Assembly: GCF_002979455.1 (NCBI RefSeq)
Contig: NZ_PCOU01000004.1
Location: forward strand, 1 to 64,000
Origin: Chryseobacterium sp. MYb7
GTDB taxonomy: Bacteria; Bacteroidota; Bacteroidia; Flavobacteriales; Weeksellaceae
Length of the DNA stretch: 64,000 nucleotides
Direction of reading: 5' to 3'
Shown: positions 26,775-36,043 of the stretch, piece after piece
Position numbering within the stretch: position 1 is the first letter of the stretch
Layout: each line of letters begins with the position of its first letter
Position numbers and translations under genes: made by a program
Notes under the pieces: generated by a model
The model's database searches: none
The model's input: the letters and a program-made list of their open reading frames with translations, nothing else
What the model was told of the DNA's origin: nothing

Positions 26775-29597
26775 TTACTCTCTGTTTTTAACAAGAATCC
26801 AACCTGTATATTTTATTGGAGTCTTTTCTTTGTTGGATTCATTCCAGGTGATATGGTACCAGTATGTTCCTGTACCCAGTTTCTTATCAAAGTGTTTTCC
26901 GTCCCATCTGTAGTTATTGAACTTATTTCCGGTAAATACCATATTTCCGTATCTGTCATATACTACAAAACTTAGGTTCTCTTTGTAAGCAAGCTCACTG
27001 TAATCTATATAATCATTTACATTATCTCCATTAGGTGTAATGGCATTTAATAGATTCGGGATTGTAATTTCTACAGAAGTAGGAGTACAGTTGTAGAAAT
27101 CTTTTACATAGAAAGTGTGCTGTCCTCTGCTTAAACCTGTGAAGACATTTGAATCCTGCCAGTTAGCCGTTCCGTCAACCGCATATTTGAAAGGTGCTTT
27201 ACCACCGCTTACAATTACTGTTGCTGTATTGTTGTTGATCTCAATCGTTTGGATTACCGGATCTTCAACTTTTTTCACTTTCACTGTCTGAGTAAGGAAA
27301 CATCCGTTTTTACCTAGTACTACAGTGTATTCTCCAACTCCTACATCTCTGATACCTGAAGAAGTAGCGCCTGTGCTCCATTGGTATGAATCATATCCGG
27401 AACCTGCATCAAGATTAGTTTTTGCATCCATACAGATATACTGATCTACCAGGATTGGAGATTTCTTGATTGGAAGTACAATTAACTCAATTTTTGCATT
27501 CGCTGTACATCCTTCAGCAGTGGTTACTTTTACAAATACGAATCCTCCTGTTGATGGGAAGTTAGTAGGTGTTGTAATTTCGTTGATCCCTGCTGTAAGA
27601 TCATTTAAAGTACGGTAGTATTTTTTAGTAACTGCATTATAGTCTGTTACTTTAGCTTTCGTAAGGTCAAAATAAGCATAAGGATCTACATCATACCAAC
27701 ATGCCTTAATAGAAGTATCTGTTACGATGAAAGGTACTACAGTAAGGTTTAATGTCACCTGCTCACAATCTGTAAACTCAACGGAGTTTCCACAGAATTT
27801 ATAGATGATTTTGTCTGCTCCTAAATATCCTGCATTCGGAGTATAAGTGATTGTTCCGTTTGGATTCACCACTGCTGTTCCTTTTGTAGGAGGAGTTAAA
27901 ATTACTACTGTACTTGGAACCACAGTTTGAGTGGAAGAAGTAAATGTAGGGGTAATAATTTTAGTAGAACAAGCATTAAGAGCCTGTGTTGTTTCTTTTA
28001 AACACGTTTGTACTTTATAGATAGGTGTTGTAACAGGAGGACATGTTCCCATTGTTACTTTAACCGTATAATTTCCTGACTGTGTAGGAGTATAAGTATA
28101 AGTTGTTGCCCCTGCAATAGCTACTCCGTCACGGTACCACTGATAGGTTTCGTATCCGTCATCTAATTCAAGAATAATTCCCGGTACACATTCACCTGTC
28201 TTTTTAGCAATTACAGGGATAGAAGAGAATCCTGCAAAATAACCTCCGTATCCGGCAGAACTAAATCCTCCGTTGATACCAGCTGTTACAGCTTTTGTAG
28301 AAGTAATATTAATGTTTCCTGTTACCCCGGTAATTCCATAGGTAACCCAGTTTGTGTTTCCTGCCACCGGATATGGTCCGTCTGTTGCAGCTATAGGCAT
28401 GCCATTTAGCAATACAGTAGATCCTGTTTCTGTTAAGATATTTAGTTTTACAATGATATCCTGCACAGCACTCGCCCCTCCGGTACCAATAGGCATCTCA
28501 TTGATTTTTCCGATTTCGTCAATTTTTCTTGGAAGGAAACAGTTCAATGGTGGAATATAGTTGAATCCATTAGTAGCATCACTTCCCAGAATTCCAATAA
28601 ATTGATATAAGTATACATTTTTAGTCGTCGAAATGAACATATTTGAATGTCCTGAAGTACCCTGAGCTACATAGCTGGTTTCATTAATTCTGTACCATTC
28701 TCCTGCAGCAAGTGTTGCAACAGAAGTACCTCCGCCATTTAAAAATACCTGAGTGTTATCTTCAGTAGCAACAATAAGACCTCCCTCCATATTTAAGTTA
28801 GGAGCAGTAGATCTTGTTTTTACCATGGCAAAAGTATTTCCAAGTCTGTCAACTGGAACCGACTGATCCAGAACCGGGTCACTTCCCGATGGTGCAGTAG
28901 AGAAATTGGCATTACAGCTTCCGTTGGTAAGTGTGATGGGCTTATCAGCAACTATTTTTGCACCGATAAAACCTGTCTTGTTTGCAGACTGAGATCCTGA
29001 TCCTGCAAGAATGAAAGACTGGCCTTTTTGTAACGTGAAAGATTGGGTATTACCAGTAGGTGTTCCGTTAATGAAAACCACTCCGGCAGTTGCATTCCAT
29101 GTTACTGTTACATTGGTGTTGTCTTCAGTAGCCAAAACACCTGCTGTAAAGTTTTGAATGCTGCTGGTATTTGTATTAGGAGCGGTAGCAACAAAAAATG
29201 TTTTTCCAATTCCGGCTCTTCCTTTACTGGTAATGACTTCCCCGTGAACACTTTGGGCAAGTCTTAAACTACAGTAAAAAGGTTTGGCTGCTTTTAAATA
29301 CAGTCCTTTATTACCAACATTGAACGCTTCAGTAGTGGTACCTGTAGAAATAAGGCTATTGGTAACCTTGTAAGTTTGCGGGCTACCTTTACTGATGGTA
29401 ACCGTAGTAACTACAGCATTGTTGTTATAAACGGTTACATCAATGGGTGTTAATGAATCAGTGGAAAGGTATAGCATATTGGTATACCCTCCAACACTGT
29501 CATAATAAGGAGCAATCCAATGCTCGGTATCCCTTTGTGCAAAGAGTGGATTAATTGTCAAAAAAATTAATACCAAACTGAGTAGAAATCTTTTCAT
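26775..29597 (-). CDS. T9SS type B surface protein, IgGFc-binding-like (copy 3, short form)
   Basis: A 940-residue protein with the same domain order as copy 2: signal peptide, RDTEHWIAPY, IgGFc-binding-like region (LATEDNTNVTVTW, LDQSVPVDRLGNTF, FNYIPPLNCFLPRKIDEIGKI), QWYRDGV Ig-like module, FCGNSVEFTDCE module, LDAGSGYDSYQWSTGAT module and type B sorting domain ending WILVKNRE. The LNC(Y/F)LPRKIDEIGKI stretch is nearly identical in copy 2, so copies 2 and 3 are the most recent duplication or have exchanged sequence. It has its own -7 element and terminator. Confidence 0.9.
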   Translation of the reverse strand: MKRFLLSLVLIFLTINPLFAQRDTEHWIAPYYDSVGGYTNMLYLSTDSLTPIDVTVYNNNAVVTTVTISKGSPQTYKVTNSLISTGTTTEAFNVGNKGLYLKAAKPFYCSLRLAQSVHGEVITSKGRAGIGKTFFVATAPNTNTSSIQNFTAGVLATEDNTNVTVTWNATAGVVFINGTPTGNTQSFTLQKGQSFILAGSGSQSANKTGFIGAKIVADKPITLTNGSCNANFSTAPSGSDPVLDQSVPVDRLGNTFAMVKTRSTAPNLNMEGGLIVATEDNTQVFLNGGGTSVATLAAGEWYRINETSYVAQGTSGHSNMFISTTKNVYLYQFIGILGSDATNGFNYIPPLNCFLPRKIDEIGKINEMPIGTGGASAVQDIIVKLNILTETGSTVLLNGMPIAATDGPYPVAGNTNWVTYGITGVTGNINITSTKAVTAGINGGFSSAGYGGYFAGFSSIPVIAKKTGECVPGIILELDDGYETYQWYRDGVAIAGATTYTYTPTQSGNYTVKVTMGTCPPVTTPIYKVQTCLKETTQALNACSTKIITPTFTSSTQTVVPSTVVILTPPTKGTAVVNPNGTITYTPNAGYLGADKIIYKFCGNSVEFTDCEQVTLNLTVVPFIVTDTSIKACWYDVDPYAYFDLTKAKVTDYNAVTKKYYRTLNDLTAGINEITTPTNFPSTGGFVFVKVTTAEGCTANAKIELIVLPIKKSPILVDQYICMDAKTNLDAGSGYDSYQWSTGATSSGIRDVGVGEYTVVLGKNGCFLTQTVKVKKVEDPVIQTIEINNNTATVIVSGGKAPFKYAVDGTANWQDSNVFTGLSRGQHTFYVKDFYNCTPTSVEITIPNLLNAITPNGDNVNDYIDYSELAYKENLSFVVYDRYGNMVFTGNKFNNYRWDGKHFDKKLGTGTYWYHITWNESNKEKTPIKYTGWILVKNRE

Positions 29598-29619
29598 GTG
29601 TATGGAATTAGGATTTCTA

Positions 29620-29627
29620 CAAAATTA
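29620..29627 (-). promoter_or_regulatory. -7 promoter element of T9SS surface protein copy 3
   Basis: TAATTTTG on the minus strand, 22 nt before the ATG at 29597. Confidence 0.5.
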
Positions 29628-29676
29628 AAATAAAAAATGAAATACTTTTAATAAAATTTAAATAAATGTTAAAAAG

Positions 29677-32600
29677 TTACTCTCGATTTTTAATTAAAAG
29701 CCATCCTGAGTATGAAACTGGTAATTGGGTGTCAGGCTCATTCCATCTGATAATATACCAATAAGTTCCCGTAGGAAGATTTCTTCCATTGACTGTTCCA
29801 TCCCATGTATAATTCTTGTCAGAAGACTTATAAACAGAGGCTCCATAACGGTCTGCCACCTCAATAGTGACATTTTTTTTGATTTTTAATTCTGAATAAT
29901 TCAGAACGTCATTAATTCCGTCTCCGTTCGGAGTAATGGTATTGATCAGGTTGAGCACCAGAAACTCTTTGGTTACATGGGTACATCTGTCAGAACCCAA
30001 TACATATACCGTATGAAGACCTCTTGATAATGCTGTGAAAATGTTGGAAGTCTGATAGTCGAAACCATTTAATGAATACTTATAAGGAGCAGTTCCTCCG
30101 GTTACAAAAACGGTTGCTGTAGTACCTGTTACCTCTATTTTAGTAATAGTAGGTGCCTGTGAAGAGGTTATATTGACATACTGACGGTATACACATCCGT
30201 TGAATCCAAGGTCTACATAATAGGTTCCGGGTCCTACAGAAATACTTGGAGAAGTAGCACCAGTACTCCATAAATACGAAGTGAATCCCGGACCGGCATC
30301 CAGCATTATTTTTTCATCAGAACAGATCACATGATCATTCAGCTTGTTAGATTTTTTTGGAGTTTTCAGATTAAGCGTTAAAACAGCTGTATTCGGGCAT
30401 GCAGTAATGCTTTGGAATCTTACATAGAAAATACTCGCCAATGAAGTAAGAGTCTGTGATGCAGAAATGGGGTTTAAACCAGCCTGAGCATTCGCCAGGG
30501 AAGTGTAAAATGATAAGATAACGCCTGGATCTGCTGTAAATAGAGCTTTATAGTCATTAAGATTTACAGCTTCGGAACCATTAAGATCATTGTCACAGAT
30601 ATCAGCCTGTGCATTGTTGGTAATCAAAGGAATTTTATTTCCGATTGTAAAACTGATCTGGCCTAAAGCAGGGGGGCATTCCCCAACAACACCGGATACT
30701 CTTACATAAACAGTGGTGCTAGCGGTGAACGTCCAGTTGGCAGGAAGTGTGTTATTGTTTCCGGCATTGGCATCAGCCTGATTAAGATAATATTTTACCG
30801 TGAAGTTGGCAGGATTGGTAACAATTTGAGGAGTTACGCTCGTAAAATTGACACTTACAATTCCATCAAAATTATCATCACAAATGGCCGCATTGAAGTT
30901 AATTGTGTTAATATTGGGAGTAGGATAAGTATTTAAAGTAATGGTTGCTGTTTTAGAACATCCATAGATTGAAGTTACATTCGCATATATGGTTCCGGCT
31001 TGTCCTGAGTAGGCAGCTGGATTAGTAATCTGACCTGTTAAGTTTTGATTGGTAAAGTAAGTAACGGTAGCACCAGGTTCCGAAGTTACATTAGCTGTAG
31101 TAAGGTTAAATGTTCCGTTTCCGTTAGCTGCTGCACAGGAATTTAATGAAGCATTGTTTACCTGAAAAACATGGGTGTTGACTACGATTTTAAAATATTC
31201 AAAAGCTGCCGGATTTCCGTTCCCCTGAATATAATAAGTGAATGTATCTGTAGTATTGGCTGTAATACCGGCATTAGGAGTATATATAAGTTGTCCTGTT
31301 GTCGGATTTATGCTTACGTTTCCGTTCGTGGGTGATACAATAATATTTGTATAAGAAGGATCAATAGTTTGGGTTGAATTACTAAATACCGGATTGATGA
31401 TTTTGGTATTACAAGATCCAATATCATAAGTCGTTGTAGTGATAGGTGGACATGCAGTATAATCAAATTCTGCAGTAAGTCTGGATTCGCAGTTTGTTCT
31501 GGTGATAGAACAGGTATATATTCCTGTACCATATAAATCAGGATTGATGGTTGGGGTAGTTGCTCCTGTAATCGGATTTCCGTTCAGATACCATTGATAG
31601 GCATCATAACCGGTTTCTACAGAAAGCTGAACTCCATTATAACAGTCTCCTGTCTTTGTAATCACCGGAACAGAAGAGAATCCTGCGAAATATCCTCCAT
31701 ACCCTACGGCCCCATTTCCTGCAGCAATACCTGCAGTAACCGGTTTTGTAGAACCTACAGTAATATTTCCTGTCACACTTGGAATAGAATAAGTAACCCA
31801 GTTCGGATTTCCAGTCACCGGAGCCGGGCCTGTACCTGCCGCAATAGGGCTTCCATTGATGGTAACTGCAGCACCAGCTTGAGTAATAATATTAAGTCTT
31901 GTATTGAAGGTATCAGTTCCAATTTTATTAATAAATCCGATTTCGTTAATTTCTTTAGGTAAAAAACAGCTTAAAGGCGGGATAAAATTCATTCCTCCCG
32001 TAGCATAAACCGTACCTGTAGAAGTTCCTGCCAAAAGCTGATATACATATACATTATTATTGGCGGAAATACTCATATTGTAATTTCCGTTCACCTGATT
32101 GATATAGTTTGTTCCCTGAACAACATAGTATTGTCCTGCATTCAAGGTAACATTATTCAAAATTGTTCCGTTTACAGTAAGCTTTGTATTATTTACTGTT
32201 GCAATCACTACGGCTACTTCCATTCCGGAATTAGCTGGGCCATTTCCTTTCATCATCACAAAATCTTTTCCCAATCTTTCTACAGGAACAGCCTGATCCA
32301 TCAGAACGTCTACATTGGTATTGTTTTGAGTGGTATAAATACTGTTGAAATTTCCATTGGTTACAGAGATTGGTTTATTGGAAACAATTTTTGCTCCCAC
32401 CAGTCCCGTTAAATTATTAGAATTAAGATTGCTCTGTGCTTCAATGATGTATGATTTTCCTTTATTGATGGTGAAAGTTCTCGAAGGAGCTGAAATACCA
32501 TCAGAGAAAACAACGGCAGGGTTGTATCCTGATAAAGTTACCGTAGTATTATCTTCAGTTGCAGTAACTCCAATAGTGGAGTTTACATAGGGTTTGGCAG

Positions 32601-33027
32601 TTGTATTGGGAGCCATTCCTACAAAGAATGTTTTCCCAAGTCCGGCTAATCCTTTTGATGTAATAAATTCAGCCTGATCCTGTACAGTAAATCTATAGCT
32701 GGCGAAGAATTTTTTGCTTCCTTTTACATACAGTCCCATTGAATTGGACGTAAACAGTCCGGATGGGGTAGAGGAAATCATCATATTGTTCGGGATAGTT
32801 ACCTGAACAGGATTTCCTTTGCTGACCTGAACGGTAGAAAATACATTGTTGTTATTAAATACCTGTACAGAGAAAGCTGTTGTTTCATTGGTTGAAAGAT
32901 AAAGGTAACCTTTCGGAGTTCCGAGGAGACTGCTTGCAGACATAGGAGCAATCCAATGCTCAGAATCCAATTGTGCATTCACAAATAAACAAAGAAAAGT
33001 GCAAAAAGCTAATAGAAGTTTTTTCAT
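29677..33027 (-). CDS. T9SS type B surface protein, IgGFc-binding-like (copy 4, long form)
   Basis: A 1116-residue paralogue matching copy 1 in layout: signal peptide 1-18, LDSEHWIAPM, IgGFc-binding-like region (VTATEDNTTVTLSGYNP, LMDQAVPVERLGKDF), QWYLNGN Ig-like module, Big_9-like module, then the two CDDNFDG/CDNDLNG repeats with the LPANWTFTASTTVYVRV stretch also present in copy 1. An LDAGPGFTSYLWSTGAT module and the type B sorting domain (INTITPNGDGIND...WLLIKNRE) finish it. No terminator was found between it and copy 3, so some read-through is possible. Confidence 0.9.
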   Translation of the reverse strand: MKKLLLAFCTFLCLFVNAQLDSEHWIAPMSASSLLGTPKGYLYLSTNETTAFSVQVFNNNNVFSTVQVSKGNPVQVTIPNNMMISSTPSGLFTSNSMGLYVKGSKKFFASYRFTVQDQAEFITSKGLAGLGKTFFVGMAPNTTAKPYVNSTIGVTATEDNTTVTLSGYNPAVVFSDGISAPSRTFTINKGKSYIIEAQSNLNSNNLTGLVGAKIVSNKPISVTNGNFNSIYTTQNNTNVDVLMDQAVPVERLGKDFVMMKGNGPANSGMEVAVVIATVNNTKLTVNGTILNNVTLNAGQYYVVQGTNYINQVNGNYNMSISANNNVYVYQLLAGTSTGTVYATGGMNFIPPLSCFLPKEINEIGFINKIGTDTFNTRLNIITQAGAAVTINGSPIAAGTGPAPVTGNPNWVTYSIPSVTGNITVGSTKPVTAGIAAGNGAVGYGGYFAGFSSVPVITKTGDCYNGVQLSVETGYDAYQWYLNGNPITGATTPTINPDLYGTGIYTCSITRTNCESRLTAEFDYTACPPITTTTYDIGSCNTKIINPVFSNSTQTIDPSYTNIIVSPTNGNVSINPTTGQLIYTPNAGITANTTDTFTYYIQGNGNPAAFEYFKIVVNTHVFQVNNASLNSCAAANGNGTFNLTTANVTSEPGATVTYFTNQNLTGQITNPAAYSGQAGTIYANVTSIYGCSKTATITLNTYPTPNINTINFNAAICDDNFDGIVSVNFTSVTPQIVTNPANFTVKYYLNQADANAGNNNTLPANWTFTASTTVYVRVSGVVGECPPALGQISFTIGNKIPLITNNAQADICDNDLNGSEAVNLNDYKALFTADPGVILSFYTSLANAQAGLNPISASQTLTSLASIFYVRFQSITACPNTAVLTLNLKTPKKSNKLNDHVICSDEKIMLDAGPGFTSYLWSTGATSPSISVGPGTYYVDLGFNGCVYRQYVNITSSQAPTITKIEVTGTTATVFVTGGTAPYKYSLNGFDYQTSNIFTALSRGLHTVYVLGSDRCTHVTKEFLVLNLINTITPNGDGINDVLNYSELKIKKNVTIEVADRYGASVYKSSDKNYTWDGTVNGRNLPTGTYWYIIRWNEPDTQLPVSYSGWLLIKNRE

Positions 33028-33046
33028 GCGTTATTATAAGGGGCCG

Positions 33047-33054
33047 CAAATTTA
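33047..33054 (-). promoter_or_regulatory. -7 promoter element of T9SS surface protein copy 4
   Basis: TAAATTTG on the minus strand, 19 nt before the ATG at 33027. Confidence 0.5.
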
Positions 33055-33176
33055 AACATTAATAATCAATTTTTTATGCAAAAAAAGTTTTGAAATAACG
33101 TTTATTCTGTATTTGCTGAATATTTAAAATTCCCGTCATATTCTGTTAATAATCACATGCTTTTATGGAATAAAAA

Positions 33177-33201
33177 AATCCCGGTGAACTTCACCGGGAT
33201 T
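33177..33201 (-). terminator. Terminator of tsf
   Basis: A perfect 11-bp GC-rich stem (33177-33187 with 33191-33201), 3-nt loop, T run on the minus strand, 25 bp past the tsf stop. Confidence 0.9.
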
Positions 33202-33226
33202 CTATATTTTTTGAAAAAGGGTTAGC

Positions 33227-34051
33227 TTATAGGCTTACTCTTACAAATCCTGTTACTTTTAGGTCTGCGTTTACAGATTTTACATAATCAGCAACTGAGA
33301 TACTTCCGTCTTTAATGAAATCCTGGTGTACCAAAGTGTTGTCTTTGTAGAATCTCTGCATTTTACCTTTAAGAATGTTATCGATAATGTTTGCAGGCTT
33401 ACCTTCTTCAGTAAGTTTGTGTCTTTCGATCTCTAATTCTTTATCGATAGTTTCCTGAGAAACTCTGGTTTCGTCCAAAGCGATTGGGTTCATAGCTGCA
33501 ACCTGCATAGAAACAGCTTTAGCAGCTTCGTCAGCTCCATCTACTTTAGCAGAAAGAGAAGAAATTGCAGCAATTTTGTTTCCAGCGTGGATGTAAGCTC
33601 CTAAGAAATCTCCTTGGATTCTTTCGAAAGATCCGATTTCGATTTTCTCACCGATAACTCCTGTTTGCTCAACTAATTTTTCAGCAACAGTCATTCCGTG
33701 GAAATCTGTAGCTAAAAGCTCTTCTTTAGTAGCAGCAAAAATTGCCATTTCAGCTAATTCGTAAGCTAGCTCGATGAACGCTTCATTTTTAGCAACGAAG
33801 TCAGTTTCGCAGTTTAGAGAGATTACTACACCTAAAGTGTTGTCCTCGTTTACTCTTGCGATTACTGCACCTTCAGCAGATTCTCTGTCAGCTCTGTTAG
33901 CAGCAACTTTCTGTCCTTTTTTTCTAAGGATGTCTACCGCTTTTTCGAAGTCTCCTTCAGCTTCAACTAGAGCTTTCTTGCAGTCCATCATACCTGCACC
34001 TGTTTGGTTTCTCAATTTTGCTACGTCTGCAGCAGCTGGTGTATAAGACAT
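33227..34051 (-). CDS. tsf: Elongation factor Ts
   Basis: A 274-residue guanine nucleotide exchange factor for EF-Tu. The N-terminal UBA-like helix region VAKLRNQTGAGMMDCKKAL and the core CETDFVAKNEAF are diagnostic. Length is normal. It is monocistronic here, with a promoter-like TATCTTTG and a long (~57 nt) leader upstream. In most bacteria, including other Flavobacteriia, it follows rpsB. Here rpsB lies 17 kb to the left and points the other way. Confidence 0.98.
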   Translation of the reverse strand: MSYTPAAADVAKLRNQTGAGMMDCKKALVEAEGDFEKAVDILRKKGQKVAANRADRESAEGAVIARVNEDNTLGVVISLNCETDFVAKNEAFIELAYELAEMAIFAATKEELLATDFHGMTVAEKLVEQTGVIGEKIEIGSFERIQGDFLGAYIHAGNKIAAISSLSAKVDGADEAAKAVSMQVAAMNPIALDETRVSQETIDKELEIERHKLTEEGKPANIIDNILKGKMQRFYKDNTLVHQDFIKDGSISVADYVKSVNADLKVTGFVRVSL

Positions 34052-34113
34052 AATATCTATTATTTTTTTTATTTAAGATTAGTATTAATTTTTAGCTTAA
34101 ATTTAGAGCAGTG

Positions 34114-34121
34114 CAAAGATA
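34114..34121 (-). promoter_or_regulatory. -7 promoter element of tsf
   Basis: TATCTTTG followed by C on the minus strand, 62 nt before the ATG at 34051. No convincing -33 TTG at the usual spacing. Confidence 0.55.
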
Positions 34122-34196
34122 ATGATTTTAATGATAAACTAAAAAATGACTTTTCACGTTATTAATATATTTAATACTATTTTAAAGATTTGATTA

Positions 34197-34970
34197 ATGA
34201 AAAAAATCTTATTCCTTCTATTTATATGCATTTTCTCTCTTGGATTTTCCCAAAAAAAGAAAAAAACAAAATCTAAAGCTGTTGTTGAAAAAGAAACTGT
34301 TATCATCTATACAGAACAGGAAGCTGAGATTTCAAAAGAAGCCAGAGTGATCGCTGGTTTCCTGAAACAAAATCCCGGACACGCTAAAACAGATTATTTT
34401 AAAAGAAAACTGATTGATATTATTATGGCGGGGAATTCTCCCGAAGCAAAACCTACTATTAAGCCAATCAGTAAAGAAAAAATCGAAAACATTGTAAAAA
34501 ATAATGAGCTGAATAGCGGTAAAACGATTGCTGTAAATAAAACTAATACAGTTAACGGTAAACCTGTTTCTGATAATACTGCTGCTGCTATTGAAGCTTT
34601 AAAAGAAGAACGAAGAACAACTACTTTTGCATCGGCAGGTTCTGCAAACTCAGCAAAAAGTGCAGGAAGTTCTAAAGCTGGACCAAGTGAGGAGAATAAA
34701 AAAACAGCAGCTATGCTTACCCATCTTTTTAATAATGATTTGAATAAGAATGAAGCCTATGTTAATATTAAAAACAGATCAGCCTGTAATCTTATCGTAA
34801 AAATAAGTGGCAAAAAATATTATAATCTGACAGTTCCTGCAAAAGGGGAAAATTTTATTCTTGTTGATAAAGGAGAATATGTAATGACAACCTCAGTATG
34901 TGATGCCAAGTATTCTGCTTTAAAGAAAATTACTCAGGATATTGAAATTGCACTCAACGTTGCAGAATAG
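34197..34970 (+). CDS. Exported protein of the two-Cys paralogous family (plus-strand member)
   Basis: A 257-residue protein with a signal peptide (residues 1-18, ending GFSQ) followed by a K-rich stretch. A variant N-terminal module (ARVIAGFLKQNPGHAKTDYFKRKL) replaces AHPDDP. An A/S/G-rich linker leads to the family C-terminal module: ENKKTAAMLTHLF, RSACNLIVKISG, NLTVPAKGENFIL, TTSVCDAKYSA, with both cysteines conserved. It is the only member on the plus strand and is separated from the other three by the T9SS array and tsf. Function unknown. Confidence 0.8.
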   Translation: MKKILFLLFICIFSLGFSQKKKKTKSKAVVEKETVIIYTEQEAEISKEARVIAGFLKQNPGHAKTDYFKRKLIDIIMAGNSPEAKPTIKPISKEKIENIVKNNELNSGKTIAVNKTNTVNGKPVSDNTAAAIEALKEERRTTTFASAGSANSAKSAGSSKAGPSEENKKTAAMLTHLFNNDLNKNEAYVNIKNRSACNLIVKISGKKYYNLTVPAKGENFILVDKGEYVMTTSVCDAKYSALKKITQDIEIALNVAE

Positions 34971-35000
34971 GATAAAATAAGATAGAAGAAAGCTAAAGAA

Positions 35001-35030
35001 AAAAGGTTAAGAAGAAATTCTTAACCTTTT
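35001..35030. terminator. Bidirectional terminator between convergent genes
   Basis: A perfect 13-bp stem (35001-35013 with 35018-35030) with a GAAA tetraloop, between the plus-strand two-Cys family gene and accA on the minus strand. Confidence 0.85.
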
Positions 35031-35037
35031 TATTTTT

Positions 35038-35994
35038 TTATCCTTTAAACTGACCCATTGCAATGAATTTGTCCTGTCTTTGGGTTTCAAGCTCCTGTCC
35101 TGTAAATTTGGAGAAAGCTTTGATATTTTGTAAAATTGAATTTTTCAGGTTCAAATAAGTTGTCTCCTGATCATAATGAGCACCTCCAAGTGGTTCTTCA
35201 ATAATCCCATCGATGAACTTCTCTCTTAATGCATCTGCCGGGGTAAGATTCAATGCATTAGCTGCATCTTCTTTGTGATCCCAGTTTCTCCATAAGATAG
35301 AAGAGCAGCTTTCAGGAGCAATTACTGTATACCATGTATTTTCTAACATATATACCTTGTTTCCTACACCTATTCCTAATGCTCCACCACTGGCGCCTTC
35401 TCCAATGATGTAAGTGAAGATTGGAGTTTTCAGCTGTACCATTTCAAAAATATTTCTTGCAATAGCTTCACCTTGTCCTCTCTCTTCAGCTTCCAATCCT
35501 GGGTAAGCTCCCGGTGTATCTACTAAAGTTACCACAGGGATATTGAATTTTTCAGCAAGCTTCATTAGTCTTAAAGCTTTTCTGTATCCCTCCGGATTTG
35601 GCATTCCAAATCTTCTGTGCTGTCTTTCTTTAGTCGTTCTTCCTTTTTGAGTTCCTATGATCATTACTTTTTGACCATCAAGGGTAATCAATCCTCCAAT
35701 CATTGCCGGATCATCAGCGAAATTTCTGTCTCCATGAAGTTCTAAGAAACTGCCTTTGTCTGCCATTCCGTTGATATAGTCTATTGTGTAGGGACGATCC
35801 GGATGACGAGACAGTTGTACTCTCTGCCAAGGTGTAAGATTTGAATAGATTTCTTTTTTCTTTTCTAAAATCTTATCCTCAATCTGGCTGCATGCTAATT
35901 TTACATCAACACCACTTTCTTCTCCTACTAAAGAACACGTCTGGTATTGATCCATCAATTCTTTGATAGGAAGTTCGAAACTTAAATATTCCAT
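35038..35994 (-). CDS. accA: Acetyl-CoA carboxylase carboxyltransferase subunit alpha
   Basis: A 318-residue cytoplasmic subunit that, with AccD, transfers CO2 from carboxybiotin to acetyl-CoA in the first step of fatty acid synthesis. It shows the family segments [44 protein letters not shown], the oxyanion/biotin region [20 protein letters not shown], and [21 protein letters not shown]. accD is not in the window; accB and accC lie 14 kb away. It follows gltX on the same strand with a 49-bp gap that contains a TACATTTG element. Confidence 0.97.
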   Translation of the reverse strand: MEYLSFELPIKELMDQYQTCSLVGEESGVDVKLACSQIEDKILEKKKEIYSNLTPWQRVQLSRHPDRPYTIDYINGMADKGSFLELHGDRNFADDPAMIGGLITLDGQKVMIIGTQKGRTTKERQHRRFGMPNPEGYRKALRLMKLAEKFNIPVVTLVDTPGAYPGLEAEERGQGEAIARNIFEMVQLKTPIFTYIIGEGASGGALGIGVGNKVYMLENTWYTVIAPESCSSILWRNWDHKEDAANALNLTPADALREKFIDGIIEEPLGGAHYDQETTYLNLKNSILQNIKAFSKFTGQELETQRQDKFIAMGQFKG

Positions 35995-36017
35995 TTCTTG
36001 AAGTAAATTAAATCTTT

Positions 36018-36025
36018 CAAATGTA
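36018..36025 (-). promoter_or_regulatory. -7 promoter element of accA
   Basis: TACATTTG on the minus strand, 23 nt before the ATG at 35994, so accA may be transcribed independently of gltX. Confidence 0.4.
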
Positions 36026-36043
36026 TGAAAAATTATGGTTATT

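Noticed and set aside
31594..31962. 122-codon open frame on the plus strand opposite T9SS copy 4
   Set aside because: Antisense to a clear secreted protein gene; the Cys/Ser/Asn-rich sequence mirrors the sense codon use.
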